A stretch of 64,000 bases of DNA, from the NCBI GenBank assembly GCA_900770725.1, contig CAAGLL010000034.1, forward strand, positions 1-64,000, read 5' to 3'. The position numbers and the translations under genes were made by a program. The DNA comes from an uncultured Succinivibrio sp. (lineage in GTDB: Bacteria; Pseudomonadota; Gammaproteobacteria; Enterobacterales; Succinivibrionaceae). Shown in pieces: positions 23,994-33,465 of this stretch. The notes beneath the pieces are model-generated. The model had not been told where the DNA came from. It was given only the letters and a program-made list of their open reading frames with translations, and searched no databases. Numbering within the stretch: position 1 is the first letter of the stretch; each line of letters opens with the position of its first letter.

Positions 23994-25892
23994 ATGATCT
24001 CTTCAAGAAACTTCGACGTCATCGTCGTCGGCGGGGGCCATGCGGGCATTGAGGCCGCAGCCGCCAGCGCGAGGATGAAATGCCAGACCCTGCTGCTTAC
24101 GCACAACCTCGAGACTTTAGGCGAAATGTCGTGCAATCCCGCCTTCGGCGGCATCGGCAAGGGCCACCTCTTGAGGGAGGTCGATGCCATGGGTGGAGTA
24201 TGCCCTGCGGCAGTCGACAAAGCCGGGATCCAATTTCGCAGCCTGAACTCGTCAAAAGGGCCGGCAGTCAGGGCCACCAGGGCTCAGACCGACCGCCATC
24301 TCTATAAGCAGGTGATGCGCCAGACCTTGGCAGGCTATGAGAACCTCACGGTTTTCCAGCAGCCATGCACAAGCGTGCTGATGAATGACGGCCATGTGGC
24401 CGGCGTTGCAACGGCAGCCGGGATCGAGTTCTACGCCAATGCCGTAGTCATAAGCTGCGGCACCTTCCTAAACGGCCTCATCCACATCGGCCTCAACCAC
24501 TACAGCGGCGGCAGGGCCGGCGATCCGGCATCGATAGCGCTGGCCGAGAACCTCAAGGAGCTTGGCCTCAGCCAGGGCAGACTCAAGACCGGCACCCCAG
24601 CCAGGATCTACGCAGACAGCGTCGACTTCTCGAAGATGCAGCGCCAGGATCCCGAGTACCCGCAGCCGGTGTTCTCGTTCATGGACGACGCAGGGACCCA
24701 TCCTGCGCAGGTTCCATGCTTCATCACCAGGACCAACGAGCGCACCCACGAGATCATCCGCGGAGGACTCGACCGCAGCCCGCTATACTCAGGGGTGATC
24801 CACAGCGTCGGACCAAGGTACTGCCCGTCCATCGAGGACAAGGTGGTGCGCTACCCGGACCGCCCATCCCACCACGTCTTCATCGAGCCTGAAGGCCTGA
24901 CCTCCCCGCTTGTCTATCCAAACGGGATCTCGACGTCCCTGCCTTTTGACGTGCAGGAGCAGATGATCCACTCGATAGAGGGGCTTGAGCATGCGGTCAT
25001 AGCAAGGCCCGGATACGCCATCGAGTACGACTTCTACGATCCGCGCGAACTCTCGGTCTCGATGCAGTCCAAGAAAGTCCCGGGGCTTTTCCTGGCAGGC
25101 CAGATCAACGGCACCACCGGGTATGAGGAAGCCGCGGCCCAGGGGCTGCTTGCCGGCATCAACGCCGGCCTTTACGTCCACGGGCAGGAGGCTTGGTTCC
25201 CAAGGCGGGATCAGGCCTATATCGGCGTGCTGATGGACGATCTCTGCACGCTCGGCACCAAGGAGCCGTACAGGATGTTCACCTCCCGTGCCGAATACCG
25301 CCTGATCCTCAGGGAGGACAACGCCGACGAGCGCCTGACTCCCAAGGCCAGGGAGCTGGGGATGATCTCAGATGAGCGCTGGAAGGCCTTTGAGGAGAAG
25401 GAGCGCCAGATAGAGCGCGAACGCGCCCGCCTGCGCGAGACCTTGGTGAAGCCATCGTCGGACGCTGGAAGGAAGATCGGCGAGGCTGTTGGAGCAAAGC
25501 TCACGCAGGAGCAGAGCCTCGAGGAGATCCTAAGGCGCCCTGAGGCCAGTCTTTCGGCCTTGCTGGAGGCTGCCGGGCTTGAGCGCATCGCCAAGGATCC
25601 CCAGTCTGCGGAACAAGTTGAGATTCAGGTAAAATACGAAGGGTACCTCAAGCGCGAACTTGATGAAATAAAAAAGAAAAAGAACAACGAGACGACTTTC
25701 CTGCCCAGTGATTTCGATTACAGCGCGATCACCGCGCTCTCAACTGAGGTCACCCAGAAGCTCAACAAGTACAAGCCAGAGACCATCGGCATGGCGTCGC
25801 GCATTTCAGGCGTAACTCCTGCAGCCATCTCGATCCTGCTGGTCCACATGAAGAAGCTCGGCCTGCTTGGCCGCAAGACCGTCAAAGTCTGA
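23994..25892 (+). CDS. mnmG: tRNA modification enzyme MnmG (GidA)
   Basis: FAD-dependent partner of MnmE for wobble-uridine modification. 632 aa: FAD-binding VVGGGHAGIEAA near the N-terminus, then SCNPAFGGIGKGHL, GPAVRATRAQTDR, EPEGLTSPLVYPNGISTSLP, NGTTGYEEAAAQGL and the C-terminal SRISGVTPAAISILLVHMKK. All parts agree with E. coli MnmG (629 aa). I use the ATG at 23994 rather than the TTG two codons before it; neither has a strong Shine-Dalgarno. It heads mnmG-rsmG-parA-parB. Confidence 0.97.
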   Translation: MISSRNFDVIVVGGGHAGIEAAAASARMKCQTLLLTHNLETLGEMSCNPAFGGIGKGHLLREVDAMGGVCPAAVDKAGIQFRSLNSSKGPAVRATRAQTDRHLYKQVMRQTLAGYENLTVFQQPCTSVLMNDGHVAGVATAAGIEFYANAVVISCGTFLNGLIHIGLNHYSGGRAGDPASIALAENLKELGLSQGRLKTGTPARIYADSVDFSKMQRQDPEYPQPVFSFMDDAGTHPAQVPCFITRTNERTHEIIRGGLDRSPLYSGVIHSVGPRYCPSIEDKVVRYPDRPSHHVFIEPEGLTSPLVYPNGISTSLPFDVQEQMIHSIEGLEHAVIARPGYAIEYDFYDPRELSVSMQSKKVPGLFLAGQINGTTGYEEAAAQGLLAGINAGLYVHGQEAWFPRRDQAYIGVLMDDLCTLGTKEPYRMFTSRAEYRLILREDNADERLTPKARELGMISDERWKAFEEKERQIERERARLRETLVKPSSDAGRKIGEAVGAKLTQEQSLEEILRRPEASLSALLEAAGLERIAKDPQSAEQVEIQVKYEGYLKRELDEIKKKKNNETTFLPSDFDYSAITALSTEVTQKLNKYKPETIGMASRISGVTPAAISILLVHMKKLGLLGRKTVKV

Positions 25893-25907
25893 GGTGGAGG
25901 ATTTCCA

Positions 25908-26543
25908 ATGTGCGAGCAAGCCGCCCTTGCAGAACTCGAAAGGCTGTTTCCCATGTCCGGACTGCCAAAGATGCCGGGCAGGGAGCAGATTGAATCCTTG
26001 GCCAGGCTGGTCGCCTTCCTGCTCAAGTGGAACAAGGCGCTCAACCTCACGGCAGTGAAGGATCCTGTCGAGGCTGCAAGGCTGCACATCATGGACAGCG
26101 CCTGCGCCTCTCCCTTCATAACCGGGAGATGCGTGTGCGACGTCGGGACCGGAGCGGGCTTCCCCGGCCTCGTGCTTGCGATAATGCACCCTGAGATGAG
26201 CTTCACGCTCGTCGACTCGGTTGCCAAGAAGATTTCATTTGTGAAGAACGCCGCCGCGATGCTCTCGCTTAGGAACGTCAACGCGGTTGTGGCCAGGGCC
26301 GAAAAGCTCTCGCCTGAAATAAAATTTGATTGCGTTACGTGCAGGGCTTTTGCACCGCTTGAAAAAATAGTCTCCATTTGCAGGCATCTCGTGGCAGAAA
26401 ACGGCATAATTGTCGCGATGAAGGCGAATGTCACGGATGATGAGATCTCAGCGGTCAAGGGCGCAGCCATCGAACGCATCGAGCAGATCCGCGTCCCGGG
26501 CGTCGATGCAAGGCGCTGCGCGGTGATGCTCAGGATTAAGTAA
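25908..26543 (+). CDS. rsmG: 16S rRNA m7G527 methyltransferase RsmG
   Basis: Methylates N7 of G527 in 16S rRNA using S-adenosylmethionine. The 211 aa show the family's LNLTAVKDP segment and SAM-binding motif I VCDVGTGAGFPGLVLA, followed by FTLVDSVAKKISFVKN and the catalytic-region CRAFAPLEK. A GGTGGAGG sits upstream of the ATG. It lies 15 bases after mnmG and 11 before parA, the universal gene order near the origin. Confidence 0.96.
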   Translation: MCEQAALAELERLFPMSGLPKMPGREQIESLARLVAFLLKWNKALNLTAVKDPVEAARLHIMDSACASPFITGRCVCDVGTGAGFPGLVLAIMHPEMSFTLVDSVAKKISFVKNAAAMLSLRNVNAVVARAEKLSPEIKFDCVTCRAFAPLEKIVSICRHLVAENGIIVAMKANVTDDEISAVKGAAIERIEQIRVPGVDARRCAVMLRIK

Positions 26544-26554
26544 CGGAATGACAA

Positions 26555-27322
26555 ATGGTTAAGAAGATAGCTATTGCCAACCAGAAAGGCGGCGTCGGCA
26601 AGACGACCACCTGCGTCAACCTTGCAGCCTCGCTTGCCGCGATGCAAAAGCGCGTGCTCGTGGTTGACTGCGATCCGCAGGGCAACGCCACCATGGCTTC
26701 TGGCATCAACAAGTTCGAGCTCAAGAAGACCATATGCCAGGTGCTTATTGACGACTACGACATCAGGAACGTGCTCATCAAGCAGACCAACGGCGCTTTC
26801 CACCTGATCCCGGCAAACGAGGAGCTCACTGCAGCCGAGGTCAAGCTGCTCGATTATTTCGGCAGGGAGTTCCGCCTCAAGAAAGCCCTCTCTGAGATCG
26901 AGAACGACTACGATTACATCTTCATGGACTGCCCGCCTTCGCTGAACCTGCTCACGGTCAACGCCATGTGCGCGGCAGACTCGATCCTCGTGCCGCTCCA
27001 GTGCGAGTACTTCGCGCTCGAGGGGCTGACGCTGCTCATCGACACGGTCGACCAGCTAGCCCACGCCGTGAACCCCAAGCTCAAGATCGAGGGCATCCTC
27101 AGGACGATGTTCGACAACCGCAACCGCCTGTCGACCGATGTATCAGAGGAGCTCAAGAAAAACTTCAACAACCTCGTGTACAAGACGATCATCCCTAGGA
27201 ATGTAAGGCTCGCCGAAGCCCCAAGCTTCGGCAAGCCAGCCATGTACTACGACAAGTCGTCATCCGGGTCGAAAGCCTATCTTGCGCTTGCAGCAGAGCT
27301 TATCGAAAGGGACGAGAAATAG
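26555..27322 (+). CDS. parA: Chromosome partitioning ATPase ParA
   Basis: Deviant Walker-type ATPase that moves ParB-parS complexes. The 255 aa begin VKKIAIANQKGGVGKTTTCVNLA; the deviant Walker A KGGVGKTT is at residues 11-18. Walker A' and B regions VDCDPQGNA and MDCPPSLN follow. Short chromosomal form without an N-terminal DNA-binding domain. It sits next to parB, with parS in dnaA. Confidence 0.97.
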   Translation: MVKKIAIANQKGGVGKTTTCVNLAASLAAMQKRVLVVDCDPQGNATMASGINKFELKKTICQVLIDDYDIRNVLIKQTNGAFHLIPANEELTAAEVKLLDYFGREFRLKKALSEIENDYDYIFMDCPPSLNLLTVNAMCAADSILVPLQCEYFALEGLTLLIDTVDQLAHAVNPKLKIEGILRTMFDNRNRLSTDVSEELKKNFNNLVYKTIIPRNVRLAEAPSFGKPAMYYDKSSSGSKAYLALAAELIERDEK

Positions 27323-27359
27323 GATTGCGCTGCGCGGCCAGAAGCCGCGACATTAGGAC

Positions 27360-27375
27360 AGGAGTCACGTGAAAA
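27360..27375 (+). promoter_or_regulatory. parS-like half site overlapping the parB ribosome-binding site
   Basis: Contains GTCACGTGAAA, a match to the right part and core of the consensus TGTTTCACGTGAAACA (12 of 16 positions over the whole site), immediately before the parB ATG. ParB binding here could give autoregulation. The left half is degenerate, so this is a weak site. Confidence 0.35.
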
Positions 27376-28266
27376 ATGGCATTAGGCCGCGGTCTTGACG
27401 CGCTGTTGAGCGACAACAAAAGGGCCCACGAGAACAGGGAGGCCCAAGAGGCGGCGGAGATCGCCGCAACGGAGGCTTCAGGCCAGATAGAGGAGATCCC
27501 GTCATCCCAGCTTCGTGCTTCCGTCTACCAGCCGCGCAAGCGCTTCAATGACGACGGCATCGCAGAGCTCGCCGAGTCCATAAAGGAAAACGGGCTTTTG
27601 GAGCCATTGCTGGTGAAGAAGTCTGATGAGGGCGGCTACGAGATCATCTGCGGCGAGAGGCGCTTCCGCGCCTGCAAGATCGCAGGGATTTCCAAGATCC
27701 CGTGCCTCGTGAAGAGCATGCTTCCAAAGGAAAGCTATGCTGCGGCGCTCATCGAGAACATCCAGCGCGAGGATCTCAATCCGCTCGAGCAGGCATCGGC
27801 ACTCGAGCAGATGATGAACGAGTGCGGGATGACCCAGGAGGAACTTGCCAAGAGCCTTGGCAAGCCGCGCTCCGGGATCTCCAACCTGCTCAGGCTCAAC
27901 TCGCTTGAACAGGGAGTCAAGGATCTCATCTCAGAAGGCAAGCTCGGCTTCGGGCATGCCAAGGTGATCATGGGGCTGGACAAGGATCTCCAGCTCAAGG
28001 CTGCCGAATACGTGGTCAAGCGCGAGCTATCGGTCAGGCAGACTGAGGAGTTCGTCAGCAAGATCAAGGGCCAGAAGGGCACGCAGCCTGCTCCAAAGAA
28101 GGAGAACCCGGAGTTCGAGGCCATTGAGAAGAACTTTTCCGACAAGTACAGCGACCTGAGCTTCTCGATCCAGGGCAGGAGCCGCAAGCGCGGCAAGATA
28201 GTCTTAGGCTATGCCTCAGAGGACGAGTTCAACCGCATCATGGATATCCTCGACATCAAGGCCTGA
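27376..28266 (+). CDS. parB: Chromosome partitioning protein ParB
   Basis: CTP-dependent DNA clamp that loads on parS and spreads. The 296 aa start LGRGLDALLSDN, the conserved N-terminal ParA-interaction box; the CTP-binding domain has QPRKRFNDDGIAELAESIKENG and the motif GERRFRA (residues about 93-99). The helix-turn-helix parS-reading domain follows (MTQEELAKSLGKPRSGISNL), then a C-terminal dimerisation region ending DILDIKA. The ATG overlaps the parS-like sequence; parA ends 53 bases upstream. Confidence 0.97.
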   Translation: MALGRGLDALLSDNKRAHENREAQEAAEIAATEASGQIEEIPSSQLRASVYQPRKRFNDDGIAELAESIKENGLLEPLLVKKSDEGGYEIICGERRFRACKIAGISKIPCLVKSMLPKESYAAALIENIQREDLNPLEQASALEQMMNECGMTQEELAKSLGKPRSGISNLLRLNSLEQGVKDLISEGKLGFGHAKVIMGLDKDLQLKAAEYVVKRELSVRQTEEFVSKIKGQKGTQPAPKKENPEFEAIEKNFSDKYSDLSFSIQGRSRKRGKIVLGYASEDEFNRIMDILDIKA

Positions 28267-28268
28267 AC

Positions 28269-28664
28269 TTGGGACTTAAAGCCGCAAAGCCATCAATTGC
28301 AATCTGGGCGGCCGTCACGGCGGCGATTGCTGCGGCCATGTGCGCCGCAGCCTCGCTGCTAGGCAGGCCGCCTGAGCTTTCCCTTGCTTCAGCGCTTCTG
28401 GGTGCTGCAGCCTGTTCCATCCCGCAGACAGCCTGTGCGCTCATCTCCCACCGCCATGACTCCATCAAGGGAAGCGCCGGGCTTGCCCTCTATGATGGAA
28501 TTTACGCGATAACTCTAAAATACATGATAATGATATTTTTATTTATCTGTATTTTTAAGTTTGGTAAAATTGATAACCTAATATTTATATTGTCTTTTGT
28601 TTTTACTGAAATTTGTGGAGTTGCCCTGCATATATTCATTTTTATTAGAAAAGACAATTATTAG
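28269..28664 (+). CDS. atpI: ATP synthase accessory protein AtpI-like
   Basis: A 131-residue membrane protein with four predicted hydrophobic segments (IWAAVTAAIAAAMCAAASLL, SLASALLGAAACSIPQTAC, KYMIMIFLFICIFKF and LIFILSFVFTEICGVALHIF). Its place right before atpB and its size match AtpI, which helps c-ring assembly; sequence conservation is too low for a firm call on its own. The start is TTG, 2 bases after the parB stop. The last 165 bases are markedly AT-rich compared with neighbouring genes. Confidence 0.75.
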   Translation: MGLKAAKPSIAIWAAVTAAIAAAMCAAASLLGRPPELSLASALLGAAACSIPQTACALISHRHDSIKGSAGLALYDGIYAITLKYMIMIFLFICIFKFGKIDNLIFILSFVFTEICGVALHIFIFIRKDNY

Positions 28665-28667
28665 AGT

Positions 28668-28696
28668 TTGACAAAAAAAACAGTTTGTCGTAACGT
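28668..28696 (+). promoter_or_regulatory. Promoter for atpBEFHAGDC
   Basis: TTGACA (28668-28673) and TAACGT (28691-28696) with a 17-base spacer, followed by 53 bases of leader before atpB. The -35 element is perfect and the -10 weak. GACAAA/TTTGTC forms a small inverted repeat over the -35 region. Confidence 0.55.
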
Positions 28697-28749
28697 CACA
28701 AACAGCGCAAAAGCTTAATCAGACATCCAGCCATTTAGAGTGCAAAGCC

Positions 28750-29706
28750 ATGTCAGAGAGCAATTCACAGGAATACATTTCCCACCATCTCCACTTCCTT
28801 CAGATAGATCTGCGCGACTTCTCGGTTGTGGACAGCGTCAAGCCGTCCGATCAAAAGGAATTCCAGGCCTGCCTGGCAACATCAGATCAGCAGCAGTGCC
28901 TCAAGACGGTAGCCACAGAAAAATGCTACGTCTCGGATCTCGGACACGGAACATGCTACGGAGCGCTGCCTGAGGCCAAGGCCTCCGGGAGCATCTTCAA
29001 CCCGTACACCTTGAACCTCGACTCGATGGGCCTCACCATCCTCCTCGGACTTGTGTTCGTCGCCATGTTCAGGTACGCGGCCAAGCGCACCAAGTCAGGC
29101 GTCCCGGGCAAGTTCCAGTGCTTCCTCGAGATGATCTTCAACATGGTCCGCGGCATGGTCACCGGCATCTTCAAGCGCAAGAGCGCGCTCATCGCCCCGC
29201 TCTCGCTTACGGTCTTCGTCTGGATCTTCCTGATGAACCTGATGGACCTGCTGCCTATCGACCTCATCCCTGAGTTTGCAAAGTTCATCGGCGTGCCCTA
29301 CCTGAGGGCGGTTCCGTCTGCAGACGCCAACATCACCCTTTCGATGGCGGTGTGCGTGTTCCTGCTCATCTTCGCTTTCTCGTTCAAGAACATCGGCGTC
29401 ATGGGCTTCATCAAGAGCCTGACGATGCATCCGTTCAACCACTGGGCCTTCATACCGCTCAACTTCATCCTCGAAGGCGTTTCGCTGCTCTCCAAGCCGA
29501 TTTCACTTGGCTTGCGACTCTTTGGCAACATGTACGCCGGCGAGATGATCTTCATCCTCATAGCGCTTATCCCGCTGTGGTGGATCCAGTGGACGCTGAA
29601 CGTGCCTTGGGCGCTGTTCCACATCCTCATTGTTACCTTGCAGGCATTCATCTTCATGGTCCTGACGATCGTGTATCTGTCAATGGCCAGTGAGGATGAT
29701 GAGTAG
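28750..29706 (+). CDS. atpB: ATP synthase subunit a, with a periplasmic Cys-rich insertion
   Basis: Proton half-channel subunit of Fo. 318 aa compared with 271 in E. coli; the rest aligns closely (SGVPGKFQCFLEM, FLMNLMDLLPIDLIPE, PFNHWAFIPLNFILEGVSLL). The key Arg is in SLGLRLFGNMYAGE. The added 47 residues lie at about 32-80, before the first membrane helix in the periplasmic N-terminus, and hold Cys41, Cys50, Cys59 and Cys69 with near-even spacing, which could form disulfides or bind metal. The remainder is a normal five-helix subunit a. Confidence 0.97.
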   Translation: MSESNSQEYISHHLHFLQIDLRDFSVVDSVKPSDQKEFQACLATSDQQQCLKTVATEKCYVSDLGHGTCYGALPEAKASGSIFNPYTLNLDSMGLTILLGLVFVAMFRYAAKRTKSGVPGKFQCFLEMIFNMVRGMVTGIFKRKSALIAPLSLTVFVWIFLMNLMDLLPIDLIPEFAKFIGVPYLRAVPSADANITLSMAVCVFLLIFAFSFKNIGVMGFIKSLTMHPFNHWAFIPLNFILEGVSLLSKPISLGLRLFGNMYAGEMIFILIALIPLWWIQWTLNVPWALFHILIVTLQAFIFMVLTIVYLSMASEDDE

Positions 29707-29731
29707 TTCATTGTTTTAAAGGAGAATCAAA

Positions 29732-29962
29732 ATGGACGCAACCATGCTTTACCTCGCAGCAGGCATCATGATGGGACTGGCCGCAATCGGCGGCGCAATC
29801 GGCATCGGCATCCTCGGCGGCAAGTTCATCGAGGGCGCAGCCAGGCAGCCTGATCTGCTTTCGCTCCTGCGCACCCAGTTCTTCATCGTCATGGGCCTGG
29901 TCGACGCCATCCCTATGATCGCCGTCGGCCTCGGCATGTACGTGATGTTCGCCGTAGCCTGA
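29732..29962 (+). CDS. atpE: ATP synthase subunit c
   Basis: Forms the rotating c-ring. The 76 aa are two membrane helices joined by a polar loop GGKFIEGAARQPDLL. The proton-carrying Asp is in the second helix, VMGLVDAIPMIAVGLG. No sodium-binding pattern (Gln/Glu plus Ser/Thr ligands) is visible, so it is of the proton type. Almost identical to E. coli c from residue 9 on. Shine-Dalgarno AAAGGAG precedes the ATG. Confidence 0.98.
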   Translation: MDATMLYLAAGIMMGLAAIGGAIGIGILGGKFIEGAARQPDLLSLLRTQFFIVMGLVDAIPMIAVGLGMYVMFAVA

Positions 29963-30001
29963 CCCCGACCTCTCAAGGTTAAACAACAAGGGGGCACTAA
30001 G

Positions 30002-30472
30002 TTGGAAATTAACGCCACATTCCTGGGACAGGCCGTAGCCTTCCTCATCTTTGCGGTTGTGTGCATGAAGTACATATGGCCGCCCCTGATGAATGCCATC
30101 GACAAGCGCCAGAAGGAGATAGCCGACGGCCTCTCCAACGCAGAAAAAGCGAAGAAGACCCTGGAGCTTGCAAATTCTGGAGCCAAGGACGCGATCCGCG
30201 AAGCGAAGGCTGAAGCCCAGAAGATCATCGACGAGGCAAACAAGCAGCGCGCCAACATCATCGACAAGGCCCAGCAGGAAGCTCTCGGCGAGAAGCAGAA
30301 GATCATCGCCCAGGGAAGGGCTGAGATCGAAGCTGAACGCAACAAGGCCCTCGAGGACCTGCGTTCGCAGATCTCCGAGCTCGCAGTCGAAGGCGCGGCC
30401 AAGATCCTGATGGAGAAGGCCGGGCCGGCGACCGACGCTGCTGCGGTCAAGAGCATTGAAAACGCTCTGTAA
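30002..30472 (+). CDS. atpF: ATP synthase subunit b
   Basis: Peripheral stalk subunit anchored by one N-terminal helix. The 156-residue protein, as in E. coli, starts at TTG 30002 (MEINATFLGQAVAFLIFAVV), with GGGGG in the leader. A long charged helix rich in Ala, Glu and Lys follows (about 35-130). No other start codon gives a sensible N-terminus. Confidence 0.95.
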   Translation: MEINATFLGQAVAFLIFAVVCMKYIWPPLMNAIDKRQKEIADGLSNAEKAKKTLELANSGAKDAIREAKAEAQKIIDEANKQRANIIDKAQQEALGEKQKIIAQGRAEIEAERNKALEDLRSQISELAVEGAAKILMEKAGPATDAAAVKSIENAL

Positions 30473-30486
30473 GGGACGGTGCGGCA

Positions 30487-31017
30487 ATGGCTGAAAACGT
30501 AACTGTTGCAAGGCCCTACGCCGAGGCGGTATTCGGCCTCGCGCTGCAGGGCAAGTCGCTGGACAAGTGGCAGAACACGCTTCTTGCCATGTCCGAGGCT
30601 TGCAGCGATCCCTACTTCATGGCCTTCCTCAAGAACAGCTCGAGCCCGCAGGATGCGGCCGACTGCCTGATCAAGCTCCTCGACGGCATAGCCGATGACG
30701 AGGCCAAGAACTTCATCAGGCTCCTCGGAGAAAACGGCAGGTTCGAGGTAGTCCCGCAGATCTACACGCTCTTCAAGCAGATGCGAGATGAGCACGACAA
30801 GATCCTCGATGCCGAACTGGTGTCGGCGAGGAAGCTTGGCGACGATGAGATCAAGGGCCTCAAGGAAAGGCTTGCGTCGAAGTACGGATGCAGCGTGAAC
30901 CTGTCTGCCAGGATCGATCCGGCCCTGATAGGCGGCGCGGTGCTTAAGATCGGCGACAAAGTCTATGACGCAAGTGTGAAGACCAGCCTGCAAAGGCTCT
31001 CTTCGACCCTAAGATAG
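30487..31017 (+). CDS. atpH: ATP synthase subunit delta
   Basis: Connects the peripheral stalk to the F1 head. The 176 aa start ENVTVARPYAEAVFGLAL, the typical N-terminal delta/OSCP helix bundle, and end with the conserved IDPALIGGAVLKIGDKVYDAS, from a C-terminal domain common to all delta subunits. Lies 14 bases after atpF. Confidence 0.95.
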   Translation: MAENVTVARPYAEAVFGLALQGKSLDKWQNTLLAMSEACSDPYFMAFLKNSSSPQDAADCLIKLLDGIADDEAKNFIRLLGENGRFEVVPQIYTLFKQMRDEHDKILDAELVSARKLGDDEIKGLKERLASKYGCSVNLSARIDPALIGGAVLKIGDKVYDASVKTSLQRLSSTLR

Positions 31018-31032
31018 GAAAGGGGACAGATA

Positions 31033-32574
<1,542 letters not shown>

Positions 32575-32582
32575 GAGATCGC

Positions 32583-33446
32583 ATGTCCGGAGCAAAGGAG
32601 ATACGCACCAAGATCGCAAGCGTGAAGAACACGCAGAAGATCACAAGTGCCATGCAGATGGTGGCTGCGTCCAAGATGCGCAGGGCCCAGACGAGGATGA
32701 GCCAGAGCAGGCCCTACTCGCTTGGCCTCATGCGCATCATCGGGCACATCGCCGCCAGCCACAGCGAGTTCCACCATCCATTCATGGTCGAAAGGCCGGT
32801 GAAGAATGTGGGCTATATCGTGGTCTCGACCGACCGCGGGCTTTGCGGCGGATTGAACATCAACCTGTTCAGGCAGGTAGGCCATGAGATCGAGGATTAC
32901 CGCAAGAAGGGGATCGGCGTGAGCGCGGTCCTGCTGGGGTCCAAGGCGGACTCCTTCTTCGCCAGAAGCGGGATCAAGGTCCTGGCCAGGCACGGCGGAT
33001 TCGGCGACGATCCCAAGCCTGAACGCTTAGTCGGCGCCATCAAGGTGATGACTGATGCGTTCAGCAAAGGCGAGATCGACGCCGTCTACATCGCGTTCAA
33101 CCGCTTCAAGAACACCATGGTCCAGATCCCAACCATCGGGCAGCTGCTTCCGCTCAAGAAGACCGTGGAGGAAAAGGTGGTGAAGAGCCACTGGGACTAC
33201 ATCTACGAGCCCGATCCGGTGTCGATCCTTGATGTGGTTTTGGACAGGTACATCCAGCAGATGGTCTACCAGGCTGTGATAGAGAACCTGGCGTCAGAAC
33301 AGTCAGCGCGCATGGTCGCGATGAAGGCTGCCACCGACAACGCCGAGACTCTCGTCGACGACCTGCAGCTCGAATACAACAAGGCACGCCAGTCAAGCAT
33401 AACAATGGAGCTCAACGACATTGTTTCCGGCGCGGCTGCTGTCTAA
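32583..33446 (+). CDS. atpG: ATP synthase subunit gamma
   Basis: Central rotating shaft. 287 aa, as in E. coli. N-terminus AKEIRTKIASVKNTQKITSAMQMV and C-terminal coil MKAATDNAETLVDDLQLEYNKARQ are both conserved; the two helices wind in the F1 cavity. The middle Rossmann-like part (STDRGLCGGLNINLF) is also present. Eight bases after atpA. Confidence 0.97.
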   Translation: MSGAKEIRTKIASVKNTQKITSAMQMVAASKMRRAQTRMSQSRPYSLGLMRIIGHIAASHSEFHHPFMVERPVKNVGYIVVSTDRGLCGGLNINLFRQVGHEIEDYRKKGIGVSAVLLGSKADSFFARSGIKVLARHGGFGDDPKPERLVGAIKVMTDAFSKGEIDAVYIAFNRFKNTMVQIPTIGQLLPLKKTVEEKVVKSHWDYIYEPDPVSILDVVLDRYIQQMVYQAVIENLASEQSARMVAMKAATDNAETLVDDLQLEYNKARQSSITMELNDIVSGAAAV

Positions 33447-33465
33447 AGATAAAGAGGAAATTCAA

